A stretch of 64,000 nucleotides of DNA from NCBI GenBank assembly GCA_021786295.1, contig JAJYNO010000030.1, forward strand, positions 62,001 through 126,000, read 5' to 3'. Below, piece after piece: positions 42,581 through 51,145 of this stretch. The notes under the pieces were generated by a model, which was not told the origin of the DNA, searched no databases, and worked only from the letters and a program-made list of their open reading frames with translations. The DNA comes from a bacterium. Lineage in GTDB: Bacteria > Elusimicrobiota > Elusimicrobia > Elusimicrobiales > UBA9959. Made by a program: the position numbers and the translations under genes. How positions within the stretch are numbered: the first letter of the stretch is position 1; every line of letters starts with the position of its first letter.

Positions 42581-43971
42581 TTAGTACCTTGTGGTGTATC
42601 CTCTATGAGCACGCCTTTTTCCGCGAGCGTCTTGCGCAGCTCGTCGGACATCTTCCAATCCTTCGCCCTGCGGGCGGCCTCGCGCTCCTTTATCAGCGCC
42701 TCCAGCTCCGGAGGCAGGGCGGCGGCTTCCGGGGCCCTGAACAGGTCCAGAGCGGTCACTTCCTCGGCCGCCCTGGCGAAGGCAAGCCGGCGCGCGGCCG
42801 GGATGGAGCCGTCCCGGAGCGTCTCCCAAAGCACGGCGAGGGCGGCGGGCAGGTTGAGGTCGTCGGCCAGCGCCCCGGAGAAGTCCTTGAAATACTTCTC
42901 CTCGCGCTCGACCGGCGGCACGGGACCGGCCGCCTCCTCCCGTACCTTGAGAGCGAGGGCCCGCAGGCCGTCCAGGCCGCGGGCGGCGGCCTCCACGCCC
43001 TCCCAGCTGAACTCCAGCTGCTTGCGGTAATGCGTCAGCAGGCAGTAGTAGCGGTAGGCCAGCGGGTCGTAGCCGCGCTTGGTCACGGAGGCCAGCGTCA
43101 GGAACTCGCCGGAACTCTTGGACATCTTGCCGGCGTCGCCGGTGACCAGGAAACGCACGTGCACCCAGTAGTTGGAGAAGGTTTTGCCGGTGGCACCCTC
43201 GGACTGGGCTATCTCGTTGGTGTGGTGCACGGCCACGTGGTCCTCGCCGCCGCAGTGCACGTCTATGGTCTCGCCGAGGTGCTTCATGGCCATCGCCGAG
43301 CACTCCATGTGCCAGCCCGGGAAGCCGCGGCCCCACGGCGAATCCCACTCCATCTGGCGCCTCTCCCCCGGCGCGGCGAACTTCCAGACGGCGAAATCGG
43401 CGGGATGGCGCTTTCCCGCCACCGTCTCAACGCGCGCGCCCTCCTTTATGCCCTCTATGTGGGCTTTACCCGCCAGCTTGCCGTAGTCCGGCAGCTTCGA
43501 CGTGTCGAAATAGACGCCGTCGCCCTCTATCGGGTACGTGAAGCCTTTCTTCTCCAGCGCGGAGCCAAGGTCTATCATCTCCTTGATATAGCCGGTGGCG
43601 GGGCAGACCACGTCCGGCTTGGCGCAGCCGAGGGCGTAGTAGTCGCTGAAGAAGGCCTCGGTGTAGAACTTCGCTATATCCCACGCGCTCTTGCCCTCCC
43701 GGCGGGCCCCCTGCTCCATCTTGTCCTCTCCGGTGTCGGCGTCGGAGACCAGGTGGCCGACGTCGGTGATGTTCATGACGCGCTTGACCTTGAAGCCAAG
43801 GAAGCGCAGCGCGCGCACGAGGCCGTCCTCTGCTATGTAGCTGCGCATGTTGCCGATGTGCGCGTAGTGATAGACCGTCGGGCCGCAGGTGTAGATGCCG
43901 GCCTCCCCTTCCCTCAGGGGCTTGAAGAGCTCCTTCTGCCTGGTCATCGTATTGTAAAGTCTGAAGTTCAT
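42559..43971 (-). CDS. cysS: Cysteinyl-tRNA synthetase
   Basis: The 470-aa class I synthetase has the zinc Cys in YTCGPTVYHYAHIGNMRSY, where HIGN stands for HIGH, the zinc-site segment WHMECSAMA and HCGGEDHVAVHHTNE, and the KMSKSSG loop. Length is normal. It starts 10 bases after the small lipoprotein stop and belongs to the same minus-strand run. Confidence 0.96.
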   Translation of the reverse strand: MNFRLYNTMTRQKELFKPLREGEAGIYTCGPTVYHYAHIGNMRSYIAEDGLVRALRFLGFKVKRVMNITDVGHLVSDADTGEDKMEQGARREGKSAWDIAKFYTEAFFSDYYALGCAKPDVVCPATGYIKEMIDLGSALEKKGFTYPIEGDGVYFDTSKLPDYGKLAGKAHIEGIKEGARVETVAGKRHPADFAVWKFAAPGERRQMEWDSPWGRGFPGWHMECSAMAMKHLGETIDVHCGGEDHVAVHHTNEIAQSEGATGKTFSNYWVHVRFLVTGDAGKMSKSSGEFLTLASVTKRGYDPLAYRYYCLLTHYRKQLEFSWEGVEAAARGLDGLRALALKVREEAAGPVPPVEREEKYFKDFSGALADDLNLPAALAVLWETLRDGSIPAARRLAFARAAEEVTALDLFRAPEAAALPPELEALIKEREAARRAKDWKMSDELRKTLAEKGVLIEDTPQGTKWKLIRG

Positions 43972-43981
43972 GGCGTCCTCG

Positions 43982-44419
43982 TCACCGCTTGCCGGCCAGC
44001 GCCTTCCCGAGCCGCGCGTCCAGGGCGCCGAAGAAGACCGCGCAGAGCTCCGGCCCGCGCCGGTCCGCGTACCTGCGCTGCACTATGCACGAGACCTCCA
44101 CCTCGGAGAACGGGTAGATCGCGCCGCGCGGGGACAGGGAATACGTGAAGCCGATGTCCCTGGCGCCGGCGGGGAGCGCGGCCATCGCGTCGTCATGGCT
44201 GGCCGAGAGTATCCCCTCCAGCGCCATCTCCAGGTCCGGGTCCGGAGTCTTTGAAAGCTGGAATACCCGCTTCTCCACCACGTCGGCCGAAGCCGGTCCG
44301 CTGGGGGCGGCGGCCGGAACGGCGGAAGGCCTGCCGGAGGGGACGGCGCACGCGGCGAAGAGCGGCAGCAGCGCCAGCAGCAGCGCCGGAGGCCTCGCCG
44401 CGGTTCCCCCGCCGGTCAT
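43982..44419 (-). CDS. Small lipoprotein of unknown function
   Basis: The 145-aa product starts MTGGGTAARPPALLLALLPLFAAC, with a lipobox Cys at about 24. The mature part has an Ala/Pro/Ser linker, then an alpha/beta domain without recognised motif (FTYSLSPRGAIYPFSEVEVSC). I chose ATG 44419 because it overlaps the ispDF stop as ATGA; the ORF-track start at 44446 lies inside ispDF. Its place between ispDF and cysS gives no clear functional hint. Confidence 0.65.
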   Translation of the reverse strand: MTGGGTAARPPALLLALLPLFAACAVPSGRPSAVPAAAPSGPASADVVEKRVFQLSKTPDPDLEMALEGILSASHDDAMAALPAGARDIGFTYSLSPRGAIYPFSEVEVSCIVQRRYADRRGPELCAVFFGALDARLGKALAGKR

Positions 44420-45594
44420 TTCAGGACGCTCGCGGCGGCGAAGCACATGATGGCCTCGCCGTGGCCGACCTCGCCCAGGCCTTCGCGGCTCTTGGCCTTG
44501 ACGCTGACCTCGTCCTTCTCCAGCCTCAGGATGCGCGCCACCGAGTCGCGGATGGCCTCGTAATGGGGCTTGAGCTTTGGCTCCTCGGCGACGATCGTGG
44601 CGTCCACGTTGATGATGCGCGCCTTGCGGGAGGCCAGCACCTCCAGCGTCTTTTCTGCGATCGCGGAACTGGAGATGCCCATGATGGTCAGGTCGGTCGG
44701 CGGGAAATAAACGCCTATCTCGCCGGCGGAGATCGCGCCGAGCAGCGCGTCACAGATGGCGTGCAGCACCACGTCCCCGTCGGAATGCCCGAGCAGGCCT
44801 TTCGGATGGTCTATCTTCACGCCGCCCAGCACCAGCGGGCGGCCCTCCACCAGGCGGTGTATGTCGTAGCCGAAGCCGGCGCGCGCCAGCGGCGCGCGGG
44901 AGCGGGAAGTCACGGCCTTTGTCTCTTTCATGAACGCCTCCGCTATCAGGATATCCTCGGGCGTGGTCACCTTGATGTTGCGGTAGTCCGAGGGCACCAC
45001 CGCCGCCTTGATCCCCAGCTGTTCCAGCACCTGCGACTCGTCGCTGTAATCCTTCTCCGCCGCCGCGGCCAGCAGGTCCGCCAGCACCCGGCGCCTGTAA
45101 CACTGCGGCGTCTGCACCGCCATCAGCGAGGCCCGCGGCGGCGTGCTCTCGAAGAACTTGCCGTCGGCCGAGACGGCCTTGACGGTGTCCTTCAGCGGCA
45201 CCGCCGGCACCGCGGCGCCCGCGCTGGCCGCGGCCAGCAGGCAGGCCTCGATCAGGGCGGGGGCGACCAGCGGCCTCGCCCCGTCGTGCACGGCGACCAG
45301 GCCGGCCCCAGGGCTCACCAGCCGGAAGGCGCTGCGCAGGGACTCCATGCGCGTGGCGCCCGCCGGGGCCGTCCGGACCCCGGCCTTCTCCCAGGCGGGG
45401 CCGTGCTTTTTAAGGTTCTCCGGGGCCAGCGCCAGTATCACGCCGGAGAACAGCCCGCTGGAGACAAAGGCCTCCACGGTCCGCTCTATCATCGGCCGGC
45501 CGGCAAGCGGCAGATACTGCTTCTCCCGCCCCATGCGGACTCCGGAGCCGCCGGCCAGTATTATGGCCTCGTTGTTAAAGTTTTCCAGGGGCAT
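44416..45594 (-). CDS. ispDF: Bifunctional IspD/IspF of the MEP isoprenoid pathway
   Basis: The 392-aa protein fuses IspD (about 1-225: AIILAGGSGVRMGREKQYLPLAGRPM, VHDGARPLV) with IspF (about 230-392: GFGYDIHRLVEGRPLVLGGV, HSDGDVVLHAICDALLGA, and C-terminal KSREGLGEVGHGEAIMC). It makes CDP-methylerythritol from MEP and then the 2,4-cyclodiphosphate. The fusion occurs in several phyla. In IspF the loop usually FPPTDPxxKGADS reads FPPTDLTIMGISS. IspE is not nearby. Confidence 0.93.
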   Translation of the reverse strand: MPLENFNNEAIILAGGSGVRMGREKQYLPLAGRPMIERTVEAFVSSGLFSGVILALAPENLKKHGPAWEKAGVRTAPAGATRMESLRSAFRLVSPGAGLVAVHDGARPLVAPALIEACLLAAASAGAAVPAVPLKDTVKAVSADGKFFESTPPRASLMAVQTPQCYRRRVLADLLAAAAEKDYSDESQVLEQLGIKAAVVPSDYRNIKVTTPEDILIAEAFMKETKAVTSRSRAPLARAGFGYDIHRLVEGRPLVLGGVKIDHPKGLLGHSDGDVVLHAICDALLGAISAGEIGVYFPPTDLTIMGISSSAIAEKTLEVLASRKARIINVDATIVAEEPKLKPHYEAIRDSVARILRLEKDEVSVKAKSREGLGEVGHGEAIMCFAAASVLK

Positions 45595-45625
45595 AGGCGG
45601 AGGAGGTTTTGTCTCCCGCGGCCCT

Positions 45626-46633
45626 TTACGGCTGCTTTGGCCCCTGCTGGACCGCCTTGCCCTTGACCTTCGTGAAGATGATTCGGCCCTGGGAGGTCTG
45701 CAGGATGGACTGCACTACGGCGTCCACCTTCTTGCCGATGTACTCGCGGCCTTCCTCGATGACGATCATCGTGCCGTCGTCGAGATAGCCGACTCCCTGC
45801 TCCTTCTCCTTGCCCTCCTTCATGACGAAGACGCTCATGTCCTCGCCGGGCAGGACCACCGGCTTCAGCGCGATGGTCAGGTCATTGATGTTGAGCACGG
45901 TAATGTTCTCGAGCGCCGCAAGCTTGTTGATGTTGAAGTCCGTAGTGATGATGGAGGCGCCGAGCTCCTTGGCTATAGTGACCAGCTTCATCTGGTCGTC
46001 GGCCGCGTCGCGGAGGTCGCGGTCTATCACGCGGAACGGTATGTCGCGGGATTCCTGCAGGCGCGCGAGGATGTCCAGGCCGCGGCGGCCCTTGGCGCGG
46101 TCGATATGGTCCTTGCTCTCGGCCAGCGTGTGCAGCTCCTGCACTACGAAACGGGGCGTGATGATGCCGCCGGTGATGAAATGCGTGTCGCAGATGTCCA
46201 GCACGCGCCCGTCCACGATGGCCGAGAGGTCCAGCACCTTCATGTTCTTCCCGCCCTTGCGCCCGGCGGACAGGATGTTCTTGTCCAGGTCGTCGAGCTC
46301 CGGGATCTTCTTGATGCTTATCACCATGCCCAGCAGCGCCAGCGCGTAGCGCACGATGATGTTGTAGCGCAGCCAGATGTCGCTGAACTGGTCGTTGCCG
46401 ATCTGGAACACGGTGTAGTCCAGCAGCTTGGCGATGATGATGCCGACCACGGCGCCGATGATGCCGATGATCAGAGAGAACAGGCTGACCGTCTCGAAGA
46501 CGTACTCTATGCCGATTATGACCAGGCCGATCAGCACGCCGAACGCCAGGCCCTTGAGGTCCTTGGAGACCGTGAGCCAGGTGAGAACCGGGGTGCCCAG
46601 CAAGGCCACCGCCCTGAAGATCCATAATATCAT
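45626..46633 (-). CDS. PIN/TRAM-domain membrane protein (YacL-like)
   Basis: The 335-aa protein has four N-terminal membrane segments (about 1-105). A PIN nuclease domain follows (about 130-260: LDLSAIVDGRVLDI, VQELHTLAES, IITTDFNINKLA), then a C-terminal TRAM domain (about 265-325). Acidic PIN residues are present. YacL-type proteins are conserved membrane-bound putative RNases, often near ispD and radA as here. GGAG precedes the ATG. Confidence 0.9.
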   Translation of the reverse strand: MILWIFRAVALLGTPVLTWLTVSKDLKGLAFGVLIGLVIIGIEYVFETVSLFSLIIGIIGAVVGIIIAKLLDYTVFQIGNDQFSDIWLRYNIIVRYALALLGMVISIKKIPELDDLDKNILSAGRKGGKNMKVLDLSAIVDGRVLDICDTHFITGGIITPRFVVQELHTLAESKDHIDRAKGRRGLDILARLQESRDIPFRVIDRDLRDAADDQMKLVTIAKELGASIITTDFNINKLAALENITVLNINDLTIALKPVVLPGEDMSVFVMKEGKEKEQGVGYLDDGTMIVIEEGREYIGKKVDAVVQSILQTSQGRIIFTKVKGKAVQQGPKQP

Positions 46634-46636
46634 GCT

Positions 46637-48055
46637 TTAGCTCCTTAGTTCCGCTTTTTCCGCCTTCGCGGGGATGAATTTTGAAAGCGCGGCGTACAGC
46701 GCGCCCATGTCCCGCACCACCTCTAGGCGGAGGCCCTTGAAGCGCCCCTCGTCCTTCTTCGGCGGCCTCGGGACGAAAGCCGTTTTGAAGCCGAGCCTTT
46801 CGGCCTCGGCCAGGCGCCGGTCCAGGAAGCCCGGGCTCGACGCCTGCGCCAGGATGCCCACCTCTCCCATGAACACGCAGTCGGGCGGCAGCGGGATGTC
46901 CTTGGCGGAACTGATCAGCGCGGCGCAGAAGGCCAGGTCCAGCGCCGGGTCCTTCAGCCTGATGCCTCCCGCGAGCGAGGCGAAAACGTCCATCTCGTCG
47001 AAGCGCAGCCCGACGTTCTTCTCGAGCGCGGCTATCAGCATCTGCGCCCGGTTGAGGTCCAGGCCGGTCACGGTGCGCCGCGGGTAAGGCAGGTAGGACT
47101 TGCTGGCCAGCGCCTGGATCTCGGCCAGCATGGGCCGGGCGCCCTCGAAGGCCACGGCGAAGGCGCGGCCCGCCAGCGCGCGGTCGCGGTCGCTCTCGGC
47201 CAGCAGCAGCCCGGCGTCGTCCACCGAGCGCAGCCCCTTGGAGGTCATCTCGAAGATGCCGGTCTCGTCCACCGGGCCGAAGCGGTTCTTGTGCGGGCGC
47301 AGCACGCGGAAGGCGTTGTTCTTCTCCGCGTCGAAATAGAGGACGGTGTCGACGATGTGCTCGAGCACCTTGGGACCGGCGAGCGACCCTTCCTTGGTGA
47401 CGTGCCCCAGCAGGAACAGCGGGGCGCCCGCGGCCTTGGAGACCTTGAGCAGCTCGGAGGCGCACTCGCGGATCTGGCCGACGGAGCCGGGCGAGCCGAC
47501 GAACTCGGGGTGGTAGACGGTCTGGATGGAGTCTATTACGAGGAAGGCCGGCTTTATCTTGCGGAACTCCTCGACGATGCGGGCGAGGTTGGTCTCGGCC
47601 ATCAGGTAGACGTTGTCGGGCCGGGCGCCGAGGCGCTCCGCGCGGGAGCCCACCTGCGAGAGCGACTCCTCGCCGGAAACGTAGAGCACCTTGCCGGCCC
47701 GGTAGGCGCCGGCAGCGAGCGCGGCGCAGCTCTCCAGCGTCAGCGTGCTCTTGCCTATGCCGGGCGGGCCGGCGAGCAGCACCACCTGCCCTTTCACCAG
47801 GCCGCCGCCGAGCGCGCGGTCCAGCTCGGCTATGCCGGTGGCGGCGTGCTCGGCCTTCATGGCCCTGGCCTCGGACAGCTTTACGGGCGGCTCGGAAAAA
47901 TCGGTGAGGCCGCGGCTCCTGGCGGCGGCCTTGGTCATGACCTCCTCGGCCTCCTCCGCCAGCGTGTTCCAGCCGCCGCAGGACGCGCACTTGCCGGCCC
48001 ACTTGGGGTAGGCCTGGCCGCACTGCTGACAGCGGTAGACGGTCCTGAGCTTCAT
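46637..48055 (-). CDS. radA: DNA repair protein RadA/Sms
   Basis: The 472-aa protein has an N-terminal zinc finger (YRCQQCGQAYPKWAGKCASCG), a RecA-like ATPase with Walker A in AGPPGIGKSTLTLE (about 98), the RadA-specific KNRFG motif (about 260) and a Lon-protease-like C-terminal domain (about 290-455). It promotes branch migration in recombination. It starts 1 base after the mlaD stop. Confidence 0.94.
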   Translation of the reverse strand: MKLRTVYRCQQCGQAYPKWAGKCASCGGWNTLAEEAEEVMTKAAARSRGLTDFSEPPVKLSEARAMKAEHAATGIAELDRALGGGLVKGQVVLLAGPPGIGKSTLTLESCAALAAGAYRAGKVLYVSGEESLSQVGSRAERLGARPDNVYLMAETNLARIVEEFRKIKPAFLVIDSIQTVYHPEFVGSPGSVGQIRECASELLKVSKAAGAPLFLLGHVTKEGSLAGPKVLEHIVDTVLYFDAEKNNAFRVLRPHKNRFGPVDETGIFEMTSKGLRSVDDAGLLLAESDRDRALAGRAFAVAFEGARPMLAEIQALASKSYLPYPRRTVTGLDLNRAQMLIAALEKNVGLRFDEMDVFASLAGGIRLKDPALDLAFCAALISSAKDIPLPPDCVFMGEVGILAQASSPGFLDRRLAEAERLGFKTAFVPRPPKKDEGRFKGLRLEVVRDMGALYAALSKFIPAKAEKAELRS

Positions 48056-48056
48056 G

Positions 48057-49349
48057 CTAGTTGGAGGAACTCCTCCCCTTGACGCCGGCCGAGCCGAAAC
48101 TGATCAGGCCGAACAGGTAGGAGATGTCCTTGTCCTCGAAGGCCACGCGTGCGGTATAGTCGACCATCTTGGTCTCGGTGATGTCGTTGAGACGCATCCC
48201 GACCGAGGCGTACTTGTTGAACCAGTAATAGGCGCCGGCGTCGAAGCGCGGGCTGTTGAAACGGCGGCCCTTTATATAGCGGTTCCGGTTCAAATCGGAG
48301 CCCTCCGCCAGCAGTTCGATGCGGTCCCAGGAAGAATTGTAGAACGGGCGCCAGCGCAGGCCGCCGCCGCCGCTGCCCCGCAGGATGCCGGCGTAGAGGT
48401 CGAAAGCCCCGACGTCCCAGCCGAGCAGCGCGTCCACGCTGTTATTGACCTCGTAGTCCGTGCCGCCTATCTTATTGTTGGTGTTTATGATATTGTCGGC
48501 CCCGAGATAGTAGTAGCGGTTCTCGCGAGGATAGATGCGCAGGCCGAAATTGTTCTTGGACGCGCCGGAAAGCGGCTCGTAGTTGTAATCCCAGTTCCAG
48601 TACGTGCGGAAGCCGTTGATCCGGCCGAGCACGTCCTTGACCGAGGCGCTGGCGTCCTTGAGGTTGGAGACGGCCGCGTGCACGTCGTCCTTCATCTTGG
48701 AGTCGGTCAGCAGCGCGCCGGCCACTCCCTGGCCGCTGTCGAGCTTGGAGGCTATATCGTCCATCTTGGTGCTGATGGAGTCCAGTTTGGCCATCAGGTT
48801 CTCGGCGTGAGGCTGGCCGTTCGATATGATCTCGTTGAGGTTGGCCGTTATGCCGCGCAGGTTATCCAGGATCTGCTGCAGGCTGTCGGCGGTCCTGCCG
48901 TTGGCGCGCATGTCGCTGGCCAGGCCCTGGATGCTGTCGAGGGCCTTGGCCACGGCCTTCTCCAGGGAGACCGGCTCCTCGCCATGCACGGTATCCCCGG
49001 CCTTTATAAGGCCGAGGGCGGGATCCCCCTGGTCTATCTCCAGGAACTTGGAGCCTATCACGCTGGTGGAGCCGACGGAGAATTTGGCGCCGCGGTAGAT
49101 CCTGACGCCGGTCAGGATGTCCAGCTGGACTATCACCTTGTCGCGCTTGAGATATATCCGGTGTATCTTGCCGACCTCGACCCCGGAGAGCTTGACGGCC
49201 GCCTTGTCCGGCAGCCCCGACACGTCGGAGAACTCCGCTTTGACCGGGTAGTAGCTCTTGAACGAATAGTCGCCAAGCATGAAGAGCGCCACGCCGATGA
49301 GTATGGCGCCGGTCAGCACGAACACCCCGACCTTCATTTCACTGCTCAT
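48057..49349 (-). CDS. MlaD-like MCE protein with a C-terminal beta-barrel-like region
   Basis: The 430-aa protein has one N-terminal membrane segment (about 7-27). The MCE domain spans about 38-115 (YPVKAEFSDVSGLPDKAAVKLSGVEVG), followed by a helical stretch of heptad character (about 130-235). The last 190 residues are rich in aromatic/alternating strands (NNFGLRIYPRENRYYYLGAD, RFDAGAYYWFNKYASVGM), like an outer-membrane barrel. E. coli MlaD lacks that part (183 aa). It likely carries lipids between membranes with MlaE/MlaF encoded upstream. The barrel is inferred from pattern only. Confidence 0.85.
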   Translation of the reverse strand: MSSEMKVGVFVLTGAILIGVALFMLGDYSFKSYYPVKAEFSDVSGLPDKAAVKLSGVEVGKIHRIYLKRDKVIVQLDILTGVRIYRGAKFSVGSTSVIGSKFLEIDQGDPALGLIKAGDTVHGEEPVSLEKAVAKALDSIQGLASDMRANGRTADSLQQILDNLRGITANLNEIISNGQPHAENLMAKLDSISTKMDDIASKLDSGQGVAGALLTDSKMKDDVHAAVSNLKDASASVKDVLGRINGFRTYWNWDYNYEPLSGASKNNFGLRIYPRENRYYYLGADNIINTNNKIGGTDYEVNNSVDALLGWDVGAFDLYAGILRGSGGGGLRWRPFYNSSWDRIELLAEGSDLNRNRYIKGRRFNSPRFDAGAYYWFNKYASVGMRLNDITETKMVDYTARVAFEDKDISYLFGLISFGSAGVKGRSSSN

Positions 49350-49375
49350 GAAATCCTTTTTCGCGGCCGCACCTG

Positions 49376-49403
49376 TTGATATCTATATTCGATATCAATT
49401 ATA
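49376..49403 (-). promoter_or_regulatory. AT-rich internal promoter region with operator-like dyad before mlaD
   Basis: TTGATATC (49376-49383) and GATATCAA (49391-49398) form a perfect 8-7-8 inverted repeat. It abuts TATAAT on the minus strand (49403-49398). This is the only AT-rich patch in the run and sits 27 bases upstream of the mlaD start. Confidence 0.5.
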
Positions 49404-49450
49404 TAAAAGTTAAAGGCCGGTTTGGCGCAAAAGGCGCCCGGAAGGGCGGC

Positions 49451-50206
49451 TCAGATATGCCGGCGTCCGTCGCGCGAGAGGTGGGAGATCTCCATGAACT
49501 CCCGCACGGCCTTGTTCTCGGAATTGCGGAACGCGGCCGGCTCCGAGACCTCGACGAACTCGCCGCCGTAGAGCATGGCCACGCGGCTGGAGATGTCCAG
49601 CGCGAGCTTCATGTCGTGCGTGACCACTACCGATGTCACGCCCAGCTTGGCGCGCATGTCGGTTATCAGGTCCTTGACCATGCCGGTGGTCACGGGGTCG
49701 AGGCCCGTGGTCGGCTCGTCGTAGAGGATGTACTTCGGCTCGGCCGCTATCGAGCGCGCGAGCGACACGCGCTTCTTCATGCCGACGGAGAGTTCGGCGG
49801 GCTTCAGGCGCTCCACGTCCCTGAGCCCGACGAGGGCCAGCTTCTCCCTCACGATGCGCGGGTACTCGCTCTTCGGAATGTCGGTAAGGTACCTGAGGCC
49901 GAAGGAGACGTTCTCGAAGACCGAGAGGGAGTCGAACAGCGCGCCCTCCTGGAACAGGTAGCCGAAGCTGCGGCGCACGCGGGCCAGCGTGAACTCGCTC
50001 TTAGTGGAGGCGATGTCCTGGCCGTCCACGACGATGCTGCCGCTGTCCGGGGTCAGGAGGCGGATGACGCACTTGATGAACGTGCTCTTGCCTATGCCGG
50101 ACGGGCCTATGACGCTGAAGAGCTCGCCCTCCTTTATGTCCACGGAGATGTCCTTGAGGACCGCCTTCTCCCCGAACGCCTTATTAAGCTTCCTTATCTC
50201 AATCAT
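49451..50206 (-). CDS. mlaF: Mla-type ABC transporter ATP-binding protein
   Basis: The 251-aa ATPase has Walker A GPSGIGKST, the Q-loop in YLFQEGALFDSL, signature AELSVGMKKRVSLARS, Walker B YILYDEPTTGLDP and the His switch VVVTHDMK. The MlaF-type GALFDSLTV-like stretch and neighbouring mlaE and mlaD define it. The start is at ATG 50206 with GGGGGAAGC upstream; the ORF-track 50269 adds a non-conserved extension from the intergenic element. It powers phospholipid transport across the envelope. Confidence 0.9.
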   Translation of the reverse strand: MIEIRKLNKAFGEKAVLKDISVDIKEGELFSVIGPSGIGKSTFIKCVIRLLTPDSGSIVVDGQDIASTKSEFTLARVRRSFGYLFQEGALFDSLSVFENVSFGLRYLTDIPKSEYPRIVREKLALVGLRDVERLKPAELSVGMKKRVSLARSIAAEPKYILYDEPTTGLDPVTTGMVKDLITDMRAKLGVTSVVVTHDMKLALDISSRVAMLYGGEFVEVSEPAAFRNSENKAVREFMEISHLSRDGRRHI

Positions 50207-50356
50207 GCTTCCCCCAGGAGCGGGAGCGGGTTGGGTCCGGAGGGTCGTCACGGAAGCCGAGGCTTGCATCGCGACGAGGCCGAGTGACGAGGGGCGACCA
50301 CGGGGTGGTCGACCCCGTGCCCGACGGAGCCAAGCCGATAACGCTCCGTTCCGCCC
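50207..50356. other. Structured 150-base gap between mlaE and mlaF
   Basis: The gap contains a hairpin at 50291-50316: GGGGCGACCAC against GTGGTCGACCCC, with a 3-base loop and one bulged A. A second, weaker pairing lies around 50247-50290 (GTCGTCAC with GTGACGAG). Elsewhere in the run genes are nearly touching, so the gap is unusual and could be an RNA element or a degenerate repeat. Confidence 0.5.
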
Positions 50357-51145
50357 TCATATCCCCACCGCCACGAGCGCGGCGCTGATGAAGTAGTCCA
50401 GGACCATCACCAGCACCATGCTGGTCACCACGGCCTCGGTGGTGGACTTGCCCACGCCCTCGGCCCCTCCCTTGGTGGCCATGCCCTTATAGCAGGAGAC
50501 GGTGGCGATCATGAAGGCGAAGAAATAGGTTTTCAGGAAGCCGTGCATGAAATCCGAGATCGTGAGGTAGGTGAGGATGTCCGACTTGTACACCGTCACG
50601 GGCACGCCCAGTTTCACCACCGCCACCAGACAGCCGCCCAGCACGCCGATGAAGTCGGCGAAGACCGTGAGCAGCGGCAGCATGACGATGAAGGCGAGGT
50701 AACGCGGCACCAGCAGGTAGCGCGTGGGGTTGGTGCCCAGCGTGTAGAGGGCGTCTATCTGCTCCGTCACCCTCATCGTGCCGATCTCGGCGGTGACCAC
50801 CGCGCCGGCGCGGCCCGCCACCACTATGGACGTCAGCACCGGCCCCAGTTCCTTCAGCATCGAGAACGCGACCATGGTCCCGACGTACATCGGCTCGTTG
50901 AAGAGGTTCTTCATCGAGTGGCCCATCTGCAGGGCCAGCACCATGCCGGTGAAGAAGCTGGTCAGCGCGGTGACCGTAACGGAGTCCACGCCTATCTTGA
51001 CCGCCTGCTTGACGACCTCCCCGGTCTCCAGCTTCGACCGGAACAGCCAGAAAACCACGGACTTCAGCATCAGCGCGGCCGACCCCAGCATTTCAGCCAG
51101 GTCCATGACCTTGCGCCCGAGCGTTTCCAGACCGAGGCTTCTCAT
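50357..51145 (-). CDS. mlaE: MlaE-family lipid ABC transporter permease
   Basis: The 262-aa permease has about five to six membrane segments. Family blocks are SFFTGMVLALQMGHSMKNLF, LKELGPVLTSIVVAGRAGAVVTAEIGTMRVTEQIDAL (quoted in part as GPVLTSIVVAGRAGA) and a C-terminal TKGGAEGVGKSTTEAVV. It would form the membrane part of the Mla-type complex with MlaF and the MCE protein. Its start overlaps the alr stop by 4 bases. Confidence 0.92.
   Translation of the reverse strand: MRSLGLETLGRKVMDLAEMLGSAALMLKSVVFWLFRSKLETGEVVKQAVKIGVDSVTVTALTSFFTGMVLALQMGHSMKNLFNEPMYVGTMVAFSMLKELGPVLTSIVVAGRAGAVVTAEIGTMRVTEQIDALYTLGTNPTRYLLVPRYLAFIVMLPLLTVFADFIGVLGGCLVAVVKLGVPVTVYKSDILTYLTISDFMHGFLKTYFFAFMIATVSCYKGMATKGGAEGVGKSTTEAVVTSMVLVMVLDYFISAALVAVGI

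Noticed and set aside
45882-48023. 713-aa minus-strand ORF across radA and yacL
   Set aside because: It is a frame-shifted shadow of both genes; RadA and YacL are in the correct frames.
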